A stretch of DNA of 64,000 bases from NCBI RefSeq assembly GCF_006538345.1, contig NZ_BJKL01000005.1:300200-364199 (forward strand). The letters are read 5' to 3'. This DNA comes from Alteromonas sp. KUL49. Its GTDB lineage: Bacteria > Pseudomonadota > Gammaproteobacteria > Enterobacterales > Alteromonadaceae. Below, one piece after another: positions 47,055 through 56,854 of the stretch. The position numbers and the translations under genes are program-made. Below the pieces are notes generated by a model, which saw nothing but the letters and a program-made list of their open reading frames with translations, was not told where the DNA came from and ran no database searches. How positions within the stretch are numbered: the stretch's first letter is position 1; the number at the start of each line of letters is the position of its first letter.

Positions 47055-47742
47055 TTTTCACCCTACTTTAGAGCAGTTAAGGGCATTTGTTACTGGTGAC
47101 TTACCACCAGCCCTTTCTATTATGGTGTCTGCACATTGTGACATGTGCCCCCGTTGTATGGAAATGGTTGATAGTATCACCGAAGAACTTGCTCAAGAGT
47201 CTTTCGATGAGGTATCAGGTCAAGAGTCTCATGAATTACCGAATTCTATGCAGTCTATGCTCGCTGACATTACTAAACTCCCGTCCTCATTAAGTGCAGA
47301 CGAACTGATTACTATCGCTAAAAAGAAGGATAACAATCATATCGAACTCGATGGAAGAAAGTTCCCGCTACCGAGAACACTCCATCGCTATGTAAACAAA
47401 ACAGGTAATTGGTCTAGCTTGGTCGGGAAACTGTGGCAAGCGCCTGTAGATATGGGTACACAAGGCGTGGCCAATTTCATTTTTATGGGCCACGGTGGCA
47501 GTGTTCCAGAGCACACTCACAGAGGTACTGAATATACTTTGGTGATTAACGGTGAGTTTAGTGATGGATTGAATCAATACGATTCCGGTGATTTTATCCT
47601 GATGGATAGCACTCATACTCACACACCAGAGGCAGTCTCGCATGACGGATGCTTGGTATTCAGTATGGTCGATGAGCCTTTGCACTTTACGTCAGGACTG
47701 GCTAGGTTGCTTAATCCGTTCAGCCACTTATTTTTTCGATAG
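47047..47742 (+). CDS. chrR: ChrR-type zinc anti-sigma factor with cupin domain
   Basis: A 231-residue protein. The N-terminal anti-sigma domain has the zinc ligands H5, H30, C34 and C37 (H-C-D-M-C-P-R-C), the same pattern as Rhodobacter ChrR. The C-terminal cupin has P-E-H-T-H-R-G-T-E-Y and a later H-T-H-T-P-E; this domain is needed in ChrR for the singlet-oxygen response. It would hold the cognate sigma factor inactive until that signal. Confidence 0.92.
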   Translation: MINFHPTLEQLRAFVTGDLPPALSIMVSAHCDMCPRCMEMVDSITEELAQESFDEVSGQESHELPNSMQSMLADITKLPSSLSADELITIAKKKDNNHIELDGRKFPLPRTLHRYVNKTGNWSSLVGKLWQAPVDMGTQGVANFIFMGHGGSVPEHTHRGTEYTLVINGEFSDGLNQYDSGDFILMDSTHTHTPEAVSHDGCLVFSMVDEPLHFTSGLARLLNPFSHLFFR

Positions 47743-47754
47743 ATAAACGAATAT

Positions 47755-47784
47755 AAAAAAAGCGCACATTGTGCGCGTTTTTTT
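47755..47784. terminator. Bidirectional terminator between chrR and bamD
   Basis: GCGCAC (47762-47767) and GTGCGC (47771-47776) with an ATT loop, flanked by A7 and T7. It serves both convergent genes. Confidence 0.88.
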
Positions 47785-47798
47785 ATGCGTGTGGTTTC

Positions 47799-48563
47799 TT
47801 AACCAATAAATTCGCTATCAGGAAAGTTGATGCGAAGCGTTTTCATAGCGTTGTCTCTAAGTTCGGTCAATCCCAACTGCTCGTAGCTAGATACCATTAT
47901 CTCCAGCGCAGACTGAACTTGTGTTGAGTCTGGGTAATGTTCGATTACATAACGTCCGCGGTTCGCAGCGGCAACATAAGCACTTCGCTTCATGTAATAA
48001 CGAGCGATGGCAATTTCGTAACGCGCTAAACGATCTTTAATATGCAGCATTCTTGCTTTTGCATCGGCAGCGTATTTACTGTCTGGGTATTGCTGAATGA
48101 GGCGTCTGAAATCATTAAACGCTTCTCGAGATTTTGACGGGTCGCGATCGGAACGATCAATTTGCATTATTTCTTGAAACAAATTGCTGTCAGATTCCAT
48201 ATTGGTAAGGCCACGCATGTAATATGCATAGTCAACATCCGAGTGATTTGGATTTAATCTGATGAAGCGATCTATGTTGGCAATGGCTTCTTCCGGCTTA
48301 CCCGATTTGTAATAACTGTAAATAAGGTCCAGTTGTACTTGATGAGACAGTGGACCGAAAGGAAAGCGAGAGTCTAACTGGCTCAGCGTTTGCGCTGCTG
48401 CACTAAAGTTTCCCACCTCCATGCTTTGTTTAGCACTATCGTAGAGTTGTTGTGCGCCCATGTTGGCAACAATGATTTGCTCTTCTTCATCTGAAGAACT
48501 ACAACCAGTCATGGTGATCACTGCACCCAATACTACCGGGGCAAGTAAGCGAAATGATTTCAT
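47799..48563 (-). CDS. bamD: Outer-membrane assembly lipoprotein BamD
   Basis: A 254-residue TPR lipoprotein of the BAM complex, which folds outer-membrane beta-barrels. The signal peptide ends in the lipobox I-T-M-T-G-C at residues 17-21, and tetratricopeptide-like repeats follow (for example Q-L-D-S-R-F-P-F-G-P-L, D-F-R-R-L-I-Q-Q-Y-P-D-S-K-Y). It is divergent from rluD, the conserved gammaproteobacterial arrangement. Confidence 0.95.
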   Translation of the reverse strand: MKSFRLLAPVVLGAVITMTGCSSSDEEEQIIVANMGAQQLYDSAKQSMEVGNFSAAAQTLSQLDSRFPFGPLSHQVQLDLIYSYYKSGKPEEAIANIDRFIRLNPNHSDVDYAYYMRGLTNMESDSNLFQEIMQIDRSDRDPSKSREAFNDFRRLIQQYPDSKYAADAKARMLHIKDRLARYEIAIARYYMKRSAYVAAANRGRYVIEHYPDSTQVQSALEIMVSSYEQLGLTELRDNAMKTLRINFPDSEFIG

Positions 48564-48728
48564 AATGTTTTTATTTTCCTGCTAAACAATGCGTTTCATG
48601 TTGCAAGCTGTGTTATCTGTTCATTCTAACGCACACCCAACAACAAAAACCATACAAATTCGTAAACAATCCGGTGTCCTGTCTGAAAGCTTGTTATAAT
48701 AGCGGTTTTACATGCAATTATTGGTGTT

Positions 48729-49712
48729 ATGACATTGTCGGACAACTTGATAAATCTGGAGGCCGAGACAGGCCCAGAGCATTTCGGACTTCGTTTAGAT
48801 CAAGTTTTAGCGGATTTGTTCCCTGAATTTTCACGATCTAAGCTAAAAATTTGGATTCAAGAAGGAAATGTTACCTTAAATGGTGACGTTATAACCGTTC
48901 CTCGCCATAAAATACAAATGGAAGAGGTTATTTGTGTTACTGCTGAAATGGATGTTCAGGTAACCAGTGAGGCACAAGATATCGACCTAGATATCGTTTA
49001 CGAAGATGAACATATACTCGTCATTAATAAGCCTGCTGATCTTGTTGTACATCCAGGGGCGGGAAATCCGAGTGGTACCATTCTCAACGCTTTGTTGAAT
49101 CATGTACCCGATATCGACAAGGTACCGAGAGCAGGTATCGTTCATCGATTAGACAAAGATACAACGGGTCTAATGGTGGTTGCTAAAACACTACAGGCTC
49201 AGACCCACTTAGTCGATCAACTCCAACACCGTGTTATGAGTCGCGAATACGAGGCGGTAGCTATCGGTACTATGGTGGCTGGTGGGATTGTCGATGCAGC
49301 TATTGGCCGCCATCCTACTAAGCGAACACATATGGCGGTAAGAGAGTTTGGCAAGCCAGCGGTGACCCATTACCGTGTAAAAGAGAAGTTCCGCGCTCAT
49401 ACTCACGTTAGACTAAAGCTAGAAACCGGCAGAACACACCAAATTCGCGTTCACATGGCCTACATCAAACACCCTCTCGTAGGGGACCCTGTATACGGTG
49501 GTCGACCGCGCTTACCAAAAGGCGCGTCCGAAAGCTTTATCAACACGTTGAGAGGGTTCCAACGTCAGGCATTGCATGCAGCCCAGTTATCTTTGTTTCA
49601 CCCTGAAACTGATGAGTGGATGACATGGAAAGCGCCATTGCCTGAAGATATGGTAAATCTGTTGTCAGAACTTAGAGAAGACACCAAAGCCTTTCCTATC
49701 GACGAGCTATGA
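48729..49712 (+). CDS. rluD: 23S rRNA pseudouridine synthase RluD
   Basis: Makes pseudouridines in helix 69 of 23S rRNA. An S4 domain (residues 18-75) precedes the catalytic domain with the Asp-containing motif H-R-L-D-K-D-T-T-G-L-M-V-V. It has 327 residues. It overlaps pgeF by four bases (ATGA). Confidence 0.95.
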   Translation: MTLSDNLINLEAETGPEHFGLRLDQVLADLFPEFSRSKLKIWIQEGNVTLNGDVITVPRHKIQMEEVICVTAEMDVQVTSEAQDIDLDIVYEDEHILVINKPADLVVHPGAGNPSGTILNALLNHVPDIDKVPRAGIVHRLDKDTTGLMVVAKTLQAQTHLVDQLQHRVMSREYEAVAIGTMVAGGIVDAAIGRHPTKRTHMAVREFGKPAVTHYRVKEKFRAHTHVRLKLETGRTHQIRVHMAYIKHPLVGDPVYGGRPRLPKGASESFINTLRGFQRQALHAAQLSLFHPETDEWMTWKAPLPEDMVNLLSELREDTKAFPIDEL

Positions 49713-50452
49713 CCACTCAACCTACGTTAATCGCACCCAACTGGTCAGCGCCAAAGAATATCTTCGCTTACACTACCACTCGAATTGGTGGTGTGAGCGG
49801 GGGAGTCTATCGGGGACTGAATGTTGGTGGGCATGTCGGCGATCATGAAAAGAATGTTGCTGTAAATCGGGCAATGTTGCCTGAAGCACAGAAAATCGTG
49901 TGGCTAAATCAAGTACATGGTAATGATGTGGTTGCATTAAATAGTAATGAGCATTTTGCACATATTCCAAAGGCTGACGCTGCAATAACGGACTCTTCCA
50001 CCTATCACTGTGCAGTAATGACAGCTGACTGTGTTCCTATATTGTTGTGTGACAGTGAAGGAACGCAGGTGGCTGCTGTACACGCCGGTTGGCAAGGAAT
50101 GTACAAAGAGATCATAGCGGCGACGGTAGCACGCTTCAATTGTGAACCTGAGCATCTAATGGCTTGGATTGGGCCGAGTATTTGCGGTGATTGCTACGAG
50201 GTTGACCGAGAATTAGCGCAGCGTTTTCAAGAATATCCTGAAGCGGTATCACCGGGTAAGCGGCAAGATAAATTTCAGTTGGATCTTCCCACCGTGGCTG
50301 AATATCAACTCTCCCAAATTGGGGTAGGCCGTATATTCTACAGTAAATTATGCACTTACTGTCAAGCAGATACTTTTTATTCTCATCGACGTGCAACCCA
50401 CAATGGTCAAAGTACAACAGGTCGAATCGTAAGTGTTATTGGATTGCGCTAA
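49709..50452 (+). CDS. pgeF: Peptidoglycan-editing factor PgeF (YfiH, laccase-domain)
   Basis: A 247-residue DUF152-type protein. The conserved H-G-N-D-V, A-V-M-T-A-D-C-V-P-I, V-H-A-G-W-Q-G and C-G-D-C-Y-E-V are metal and active-site segments. In E. coli YfiH removes L-Ser wrongly placed in peptidoglycan precursors. Order rluD-pgeF-clpB is the same as in E. coli. Confidence 0.92.
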   Translation: MTTQPTLIAPNWSAPKNIFAYTTTRIGGVSGGVYRGLNVGGHVGDHEKNVAVNRAMLPEAQKIVWLNQVHGNDVVALNSNEHFAHIPKADAAITDSSTYHCAVMTADCVPILLCDSEGTQVAAVHAGWQGMYKEIIAATVARFNCEPEHLMAWIGPSICGDCYEVDRELAQRFQEYPEAVSPGKRQDKFQLDLPTVAEYQLSQIGVGRIFYSKLCTYCQADTFYSHRRATHNGQSTTGRIVSVIGLR

Positions 50453-50485
50453 ATCAATCTTCTGATTTTGTTTCTCATTTTTGCA

Positions 50486-50514
50486 CTTGAATAGCGTGAA
50501 TTCTGATCCCATAA
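50486..50514 (+). promoter_or_regulatory. Heat-shock (sigma-32) promoter of clpB
   Basis: CTTGAAT (50486-50492), a 15-base spacer, CCCATAA (50508-50514), close to the sigma-32 consensus CTTGAAA-N13/15-CCCATnT. It lies about 40 bases before clpB, a classical heat-shock gene. Confidence 0.75.
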
Positions 50515-50555
50515 CTAGGGCATAGCGTTAAGCAATTACTTGAGGATGCGTCTCT

Positions 50556-53125
50556 ATGCGTTTAGACAGATTTACCAGTAAGTTCCAACTTGCCATCTCA
50601 GATGCACAATCATTGGCTTTGGGCAGAGATCATCAATTTATAGAGCCTGTTCACCTGATGTCAGCCATGCTGAATCAACAGGGTGGCTCAGTACGTCCAC
50701 TCCTAAACAACGCTAACATCAATGTAAACTCCCTGCGTTCAGCTCTGGCTGAGGCTATTGAACAGCTGCCAAGAGTTGATGGTATTGGTGGTGACGTTCA
50801 ACTGAGTAAAGACTCAGGTATTCTGCTAAATCTGTGCGATAAAATCGCACAACAGCGCAAAGACGACTACATCACCTCAGAGATCTTTGTTCTCGCTGCA
50901 CTGCAAGACAAAGGACGCTTGGGAACAATTTTAAATCAACTCAATGTTGATAAAGACAGTGTGGAAAAAGCCATTGATAATCTGCGTGGCGGTCAAAATG
51001 TCACAGATCCAAATGCGGAAGACGTACGACAAGCGCTGGAAAAATACACCACCGACCTTACCGAGCGAGCGGAACAGGGAAGACTTGATCCTGTTATTGG
51101 CAGAGATGACGAAATCCGCCGTACTGTACAAGTGCTTCAGCGCAGAACGAAAAACAACCCTGTGCTCATTGGTGAACCTGGCGTAGGTAAAACTGCCATT
51201 GTCGAAGGACTGGCGCAACGAATTATTAATGGTGAAGTTCCGGAAGGGTTAAAAATAAACGTGTGCTTTCGCTAGATATGGGGGCACTGGTTGCTGGCGC
51301 TAAGTACCGAGGCGAGTTTGAAGAGCGGTTAAAAGCCGTGCTGAATGAACTGGCCAAAGAAGAAGGTCGTGTGATTCTATTTATTGACGAGCTTCACACT
51401 ATGGTTGGTGCAGGTAAGGGCGAGGGCGCGATGGATGCTGGTAATATGTTGAAGCCGGCACTAGCCAGAGGTGAGCTACATTGTGTAGGCGCTACAACGC
51501 TTGATGAATATCGCCAATATATTGAGAAAGATGCTGCACTTGAGCGTCGCTTTCAAAAAGTACAGGTTGATGAACCTACCGTTGAAGACACTATTGCCAT
51601 TCTTCGTGGCCTGAAAGAGCGCTACGAACTTCATCATTCAGTAGATATTACTGACCCGGCCATTGTGGCTGCGGCCAGTTTGTCTCACCGATATATCAGC
51701 GATAGACAGTTGCCTGATAAAGCAATTGATCTTATCGATGAAGCAGCATCGAGTATTCGTCTTCAAATTGATTCTAAACCCGAAGAAATGGATAAACTGG
51801 AACGACGTATCATTCAGCTTAAGCTCGAGGAACAGGCGCTCGCTAAAGAAACCGATGAAGTCAGTCTCAAACGGCTAGAAACCATCGAGCTTGAGCGCGA
51901 GAAAGCCGAATCTAAGTACAATAAATTAGAGTCGGTGTGGCTTGAAGAAAAAGAGGCAATGCAAGGTACGCAAACCATTAAGTCTCAGTTAGAACAGGCA
52001 AAGTTAGATTTAGATATCGCTAGACGTGCATCTGACCTAAACCGTATGTCTGAACTCCAGTACGGTAGGATCCCTGAGTTAGAGTCACGGTTGGAAAGAG
52101 TCAGTGAAAGTGAGGCTCGAGAAACTAAGCTGATCAAAAATAAAGTGACTGATACCGAGATTGCTGACGTGCTGTCTCGCTGGACCGGTATCCCTGTGGC
52201 AAAAATGCTTGAGGGTGAGAAAGACAAGTTACTTCGTATGGAAGAAGTGCTTCACAAGCGTGTTGTTGGTCAAATGGAAGCCGTGCAAGCGGTGTCTAAT
52301 GCGATTCGACGTTCCCGAGCGGGCCTTGCAGATCCAGAACAACCCATTGGGTCATTCCTATTCTTGGGCCCCACAGGTGTAGGTAAGACAGAGCTGTGTA
52401 AAGCCCTAGCTGGTTTTATGTTCGATACCGAAGAAGCCATGGTTCGCATTGATATGTCGGAATTTATGGAGAAGCATTCCGTCGCCCGTTTGGTTGGTGC
52501 TCCTCCGGGATATGTTGGCTACGAGGAGGGAGGCTATCTTACTGAAGCCGTTAGACGTAAGCCTTACTCTGTTATATTGCTAGATGAGGTAGAGAAAGCC
52601 CACCCAGATGTATTCAACCTGCTTTTACAGGTACTGGATGATGGCCGTTTGACTGATGGACAAGGGCGTACGGTGGATTTCAAAAATACCGTGGTCATTA
52701 TGACGTCTAACTTAGGGTCTGACATTATCCAAGACAAACATACTGAAGCCGAGTATGAATCGATGAAACAGGACGTCATGTCTGTGGTCGGTCAGCATTT
52801 TAGACCTGAGTTCATCAACCGAGTTGACGACATCGTAGTTTTCCACCCATTAGGTAAAGAGCAGATTAAATCTATTGCTAAGATACAACTTGCAGCACTG
52901 CGTGCTCGACTCGCAGAGAAAGGCTATAAGTTACTGCTATCTGGAGATGCGTTGAATAAGTTGGCTGATGCTGGCTTTGACCCTGTGTACGGTGCAAGAC
53001 CGCTCAAACGTATTATAAAAAATGAGATAGAAAACCTGTTGGCGATAAAGTTGTTGTCTGGAGAGCTATCGAATTCGGGTAGTATTCGCATTGATGTTCA
53101 AGACGATGTGTTCACGATCCAATAA
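50556..53125 (+). pseudogene. clpB: Disaggregase chaperone ClpB, one frameshift
   Basis: AAA+ disaggregase working with DnaK. The N-domain ([12 protein letters not shown]), the first Walker A (G-E-P-G-V-G-K-T-A), the coiled-coil middle domain (residues about 410-530) and the second AAA+ (G-P-T-G-V-G-K-T-E) are present. The frame breaks in the A5 run 51251-51255: one extra A gives [13 protein letters not shown], as in other ClpB. Repaired length is 856 residues, nearly the 857 of E. coli. The downstream fragment also opens at 51263. A sequencing error is far more likely than real loss. Confidence 0.92.
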
Positions 53126-53133
53126 TAGGCTCA

Positions 53134-53874
53134 TTACTTTGCGGTTTTGCTGGAATGGCGAACCGCATTGTTGAGCCTATCTAACTCTTTACTGGTTAGG
53201 TTTCTCCATTTACCTGGTTTTAAGTTATCGAGCTCCAAGTGCATAATTCTTGTTCGCTTGAGCTTGGTAACTTCGTAACCTAAAAACTCACACATTCGAC
53301 GGATCTGACGATTTAATCCCTGGGTTAATATGATTCGGAATTTGAACTTACCGCATGGTGTAACTACGCATGGTTTGGTCACCGTACCGAGAATAGGTAC
53401 GCCTCCAGCCATTTTCTTGAGAAACCTCTCGCTAATCGGTTGATTTACTGTAACTTCATATTCTTTGTCGTGAGCATTTTCGGCGCGCAAAATCTTATTC
53501 ACGATGTCGCCGTCACTCGTAAGAATAATGAGGCCTTCAGACGGTTTGTCTAGTCGGCCAACAGGAAAGATCCTTTGCTTGTGGCCGATGGCGTCAACAA
53601 TGTTGCCACGCACGTGACGCTCTGTAGTACAAGTAATTCCGATGGGTTTGTTGTAGACAATATAAACGCGATCGCTTTTGTCTTTTGCTACCGCTCTTAC
53701 GGCTTTACCATCTACTTTTACCACATCTCCTGGCCCAACTTTTGTGCCTAGTTCAGGAAGTTTGTCGTTAATAGTGACACGATTTTGTTCAATAAGCTTG
53801 TCGGCTTCGCGTCGTGAACAAAGCCCAGTATCACTGATATATTTGTTCAAGCGTTTAAGTGCGTCTGTGCTCAT
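53134..53874 (-). CDS. rluF: Pseudouridine synthase, RluF-type
   Basis: A 246-residue RsuA/RluB/E/F family enzyme. An S4 domain (L-N-K-Y-I-S-D-T-G-L-C-S-R-R-E-A-D) precedes the catalytic G-R-L-D-K-P-S-E-G-L-I-I and the family motif L-N-R-Q-I-R-R-M-C. RluF modifies U2604 of 23S rRNA; this member is closest to that type by its N-terminus. It ends nine bases after the convergent clpB. Confidence 0.87.
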   Translation of the reverse strand: MSTDALKRLNKYISDTGLCSRREADKLIEQNRVTINDKLPELGTKVGPGDVVKVDGKAVRAVAKDKSDRVYIVYNKPIGITCTTERHVRGNIVDAIGHKQRIFPVGRLDKPSEGLIILTSDGDIVNKILRAENAHDKEYEVTVNQPISERFLKKMAGGVPILGTVTKPCVVTPCGKFKFRIILTQGLNRQIRRMCEFLGYEVTKLKRTRIMHLELDNLKPGKWRNLTSKELDRLNNAVRHSSKTAK

Positions 53875-53971
53875 TGTAATGTGCCTATTTTCGCAATGTA
53901 TTTGGGCTGCGGATATTATCTTGTGTAGACAATAATTAAAACCTCGCTAAGACCAAATTTAAAAACTTAAG

Positions 53972-56755
53972 TCAAAGTTCACTCAATAATTGAATGGCCA
54001 GTGCTTTTTCATCAAAGTCTTCGGCGCTAGCAATGGCAGACTCTAGCATATCCTTGGCCTCATCAAAGCGCTCCAGTTTTACTAAGGTATACCCCAAATG
54101 ATATAGGATCGTTGGCTGGTTTGAGTCCAAGGTATATGCTTTACGCAATAAGAATAGTGCTTCTTGATATTGAGTATTTAGCGTGTACAACCAGGCGCGT
54201 GTATCAAGCACTAAGGGACTATTTGGTGCTAGATTGAGAGCCTGATCAGCGATAGTTGTCGCTTTGACTAGCTTGTTTTGCCTAATGAGAATGATCGCGT
54301 AGTTGTTGAGTACTTGGTCGCGATTAGGGAACCCTTCAAGGGCAATCAGTTGTTCGTAATGAATAGCGGCCAAATCATAACGTTGATGAGACAAATGATA
54401 GTCAGCTAATAAGTTCCGTTGAAATGCAGCATTAGGGAAGCGCTCTACGATGTTAGATAGCGCTTGCTCGAAACGTTGGTTATCTAAGTCCAATTGAGCA
54501 AGTTGGTAAAGTTTAATCGCAGCGATTTTGTTTTGCGGCATACTAGCAAGCGTTTGGGCATAGAACTGACTTGCTTCTGCATAGTTTTCTCTCGCTTCAG
54601 CAATGTTACCTGCAAGCATAAGAACTTGGATGTTTGTGTTATTTTGCGCCAGTAATTGTGACACCGTGTTTTGTGCCTCTGTAACTTTTCCTTCAGCGAG
54701 AAGCTGTTCGGTGTATTCCATCTGTATTTCAGTGGCATTAGTGTCTAGAGATAAGGCTCGTTCTATGGAAAGTCTTGCACCGTCAATATCTCCCGCCTTA
54801 CGCTGTAACCTTGCTAGTTTGGCAAGTTGAATAGGGTTTTCAGTCCAGATACCGAAAACCACATTGTAAGTGTCATGGGCTTTGCTAATGTCGTTCAGTG
54901 CCAAATATATTTGGGCTTTCGCAATAAAGTAGTCTGGCACAATAAAAAAGCGTGTGGTGAGAGAATCAAGTTCAAGTAGTGCGCTGTCGTAATCGCCTAA
55001 GCGATTATAAATCGCCACTAATAGTTCGCTAGGTTTGCTACTTCGTTTTAGGTCTAACTTAACGTCTTCTAGTATATCGATCGCTTGTTGGTAGTTCTGA
55101 GCTCTAAAATGAGCCTCTCCTAACGTGAGCCAGTAGTCTGGATTGTCACTGGTCTCAACCACGTCTTGCATTAATGTAACGGCAACTTCGGGTTGATTTC
55201 TCCGTAACGCCAACGTTGCTCTGCTGTGTTTTAGTTGGCTACTGTCGCGGTATTGTGACGATAATACATCAATAATAGATTCGGCATCGTTGAGTCTATT
55301 CGCTTGAATCAGGTATTGGATTTGCTCTAACTTAAGCCCTGCATCTTCAGGAGAATTTTGGATCGCTTGTTCGATTATTGCGAGGGCCTCATCATTTCTA
55401 CCCAAGCGAGCATGTATAAATGCATACAGTTTTCTCAGTGTGGTATCACTTCGTTCACCAAAGTAACTTTGATAAAGCGTCAGAGCCTCTTCAGGCCGGT
55501 CTCGCCTCAGTAGAACCTGAATTTCCATCGTCTGTATCGAAGCATTGTTTCCATATATATTGGTGAGTCTATCAAGAAGGTTGTTACATCGATGAACCTT
55601 GTTTGAGCGTAAATAAAGGTCACACAATACCAACGACAGCGGCAGATTTTCAGCGATAGTGGCCGCTTTCTTATCGAGCAGATTGAGTGCTTTGCTAGGG
55701 AGTTGTGTTATGAGATAACTACGAGCAAGTAGCTCAATGGCATTGATGTTTTCAGGGCGTTTGGCGAGAAACTGTTCTAACTTAATTTGGGCTTGTTTGT
55801 GGTTATCTTGATAAATTGCGGTAAGACCTTCAATCAGTAACAGCGTAGCGTCTGATGTTTTAGCGTCATCAGGAATTTGAGACAGCACACTGGTCAACTC
55901 ACCAAAGATGAGCTCCGCTGATTCCTCATTGCCTACCTTGGCTGAAATGCGACCTAAGCTTAGTTTAGCGAAAGGATCGTCAGGCGTTTGCTCTAGTATT
56001 GATTCTAGAACAACGATGGCTTCTTCATCTTGCCCCAGTCTTATTAGTACGTTTGCCTTTGCGCGTTGCAGCACTGGATCGTCTTGGGCAATATCATTGG
56101 CCTGTTCATAAAATGCCAACGCCGTTTCCAAGTCACCTTTGTATTCAGAAACTTGACCGCGAACATGGAGCGATTTTGCTGACACTCCATTGATATCTTC
56201 AGACTTAATTATTGCCTCTTCTGCTTTTAGAAGTTCATCCTCTCCGAGGTAAAAGAGTGCAAGAGTATTGAGAATTCTAGGTTCGTTAGGGTAGAGGGCT
56301 AATGCTCGTTGGTAACTGTTCAATGCCTCCTGCTTCATGCCCTCTTGTAAGAAGACGGCAGCGCGTAGTAACAGTACGTCAAAGAGAACGTTGTTGCTCA
56401 ACCCTGATATATCGATATCAAGCAGTGCACTAGGGTGGCGAGTTATGAGTAGTGCCTTAACTAACGGTATGATGACCAAGTTTTTATCCGCGCCCATCTC
56501 TAAGGCTTCTTCAAGTTCTTCTGCTGCGTAGCTAGCGTATCCTTGTTGAAGCAAAATTTTTCCCATCAACAGTTTTGAAGGAAGATGGTCAGGGGTATCT
56601 GTTAACGCATTTTTGAGATGAATGTAAGCTACATCAGCTTTGCCCTCGTTAAATGCATCAAGCGCCATTTCATAGTGATTGGCGGCAATTGCGCTCTGTG
56701 AAACAGTGAGCATTAAAGTAGCGAATAGAAAGAATCGGAGCATGGCACCAAACAT
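53972..56755 (-). CDS. Large periplasmic TPR-repeat protein (PrsT-like), copy 1
   Basis: A 927-residue protein with a signal peptide (cleavage likely after S-A-I-A-A) and about 20 tetratricopeptide repeats over its whole length. The N-terminal Y-E-M-A-L-D-A-F...A-Y-I-H-L-K-N-A-L...L-M-G-K-I-L-L resembles the PrsT family linked to exosortase (PEP-CTERM) systems, but there is no lipobox Cys. It is a paralogue of the TPR gene at 57903-60704. It lies directly downstream of a surface-protein gene, separated by a hairpin. It probably has a role in sorting or export of exosortase substrates or of polysaccharide; this is inferred. Confidence 0.78.
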   Translation of the reverse strand: MFGAMLRFFLFATLMLTVSQSAIAANHYEMALDAFNEGKADVAYIHLKNALTDTPDHLPSKLLMGKILLQQGYASYAAEELEEALEMGADKNLVIIPLVKALLITRHPSALLDIDISGLSNNVLFDVLLLRAAVFLQEGMKQEALNSYQRALALYPNEPRILNTLALFYLGEDELLKAEEAIIKSEDINGVSAKSLHVRGQVSEYKGDLETALAFYEQANDIAQDDPVLQRAKANVLIRLGQDEEAIVVLESILEQTPDDPFAKLSLGRISAKVGNEESAELIFGELTSVLSQIPDDAKTSDATLLLIEGLTAIYQDNHKQAQIKLEQFLAKRPENINAIELLARSYLITQLPSKALNLLDKKAATIAENLPLSLVLCDLYLRSNKVHRCNNLLDRLTNIYGNNASIQTMEIQVLLRRDRPEEALTLYQSYFGERSDTTLRKLYAFIHARLGRNDEALAIIEQAIQNSPEDAGLKLEQIQYLIQANRLNDAESIIDVLSSQYRDSSQLKHSRATLALRRNQPEVAVTLMQDVVETSDNPDYWLTLGEAHFRAQNYQQAIDILEDVKLDLKRSSKPSELLVAIYNRLGDYDSALLELDSLTTRFFIVPDYFIAKAQIYLALNDISKAHDTYNVVFGIWTENPIQLAKLARLQRKAGDIDGARLSIERALSLDTNATEIQMEYTEQLLAEGKVTEAQNTVSQLLAQNNTNIQVLMLAGNIAEARENYAEASQFYAQTLASMPQNKIAAIKLYQLAQLDLDNQRFEQALSNIVERFPNAAFQRNLLADYHLSHQRYDLAAIHYEQLIALEGFPNRDQVLNNYAIILIRQNKLVKATTIADQALNLAPNSPLVLDTRAWLYTLNTQYQEALFLLRKAYTLDSNQPTILYHLGYTLVKLERFDEAKDMLESAIASAEDFDEKALAIQLLSEL

Positions 56756-56812
56756 GTAGATAGAAATTTAACGAGAAGAGACAAAAGAATAACGCAGTTG
56801 TGGGGAATAAAT

Positions 56813-56833
56813 AAAGGGCGCTAGGCGCCCTTT
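56813..56833 (-). terminator. Hairpin between surface protein gene and TPR copy 1
   Basis: AAAGGGCGC and GCGCCCTTT (9 bp) with a three-base loop, then TTTATTTATT on the - strand. It fits a terminator or attenuator for the surface-protein gene, with readthrough into the TPR gene 58 bases further on. Confidence 0.75.
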
Positions 56834-56854
56834 AAAAGTGATAAGTCTCAGAAT

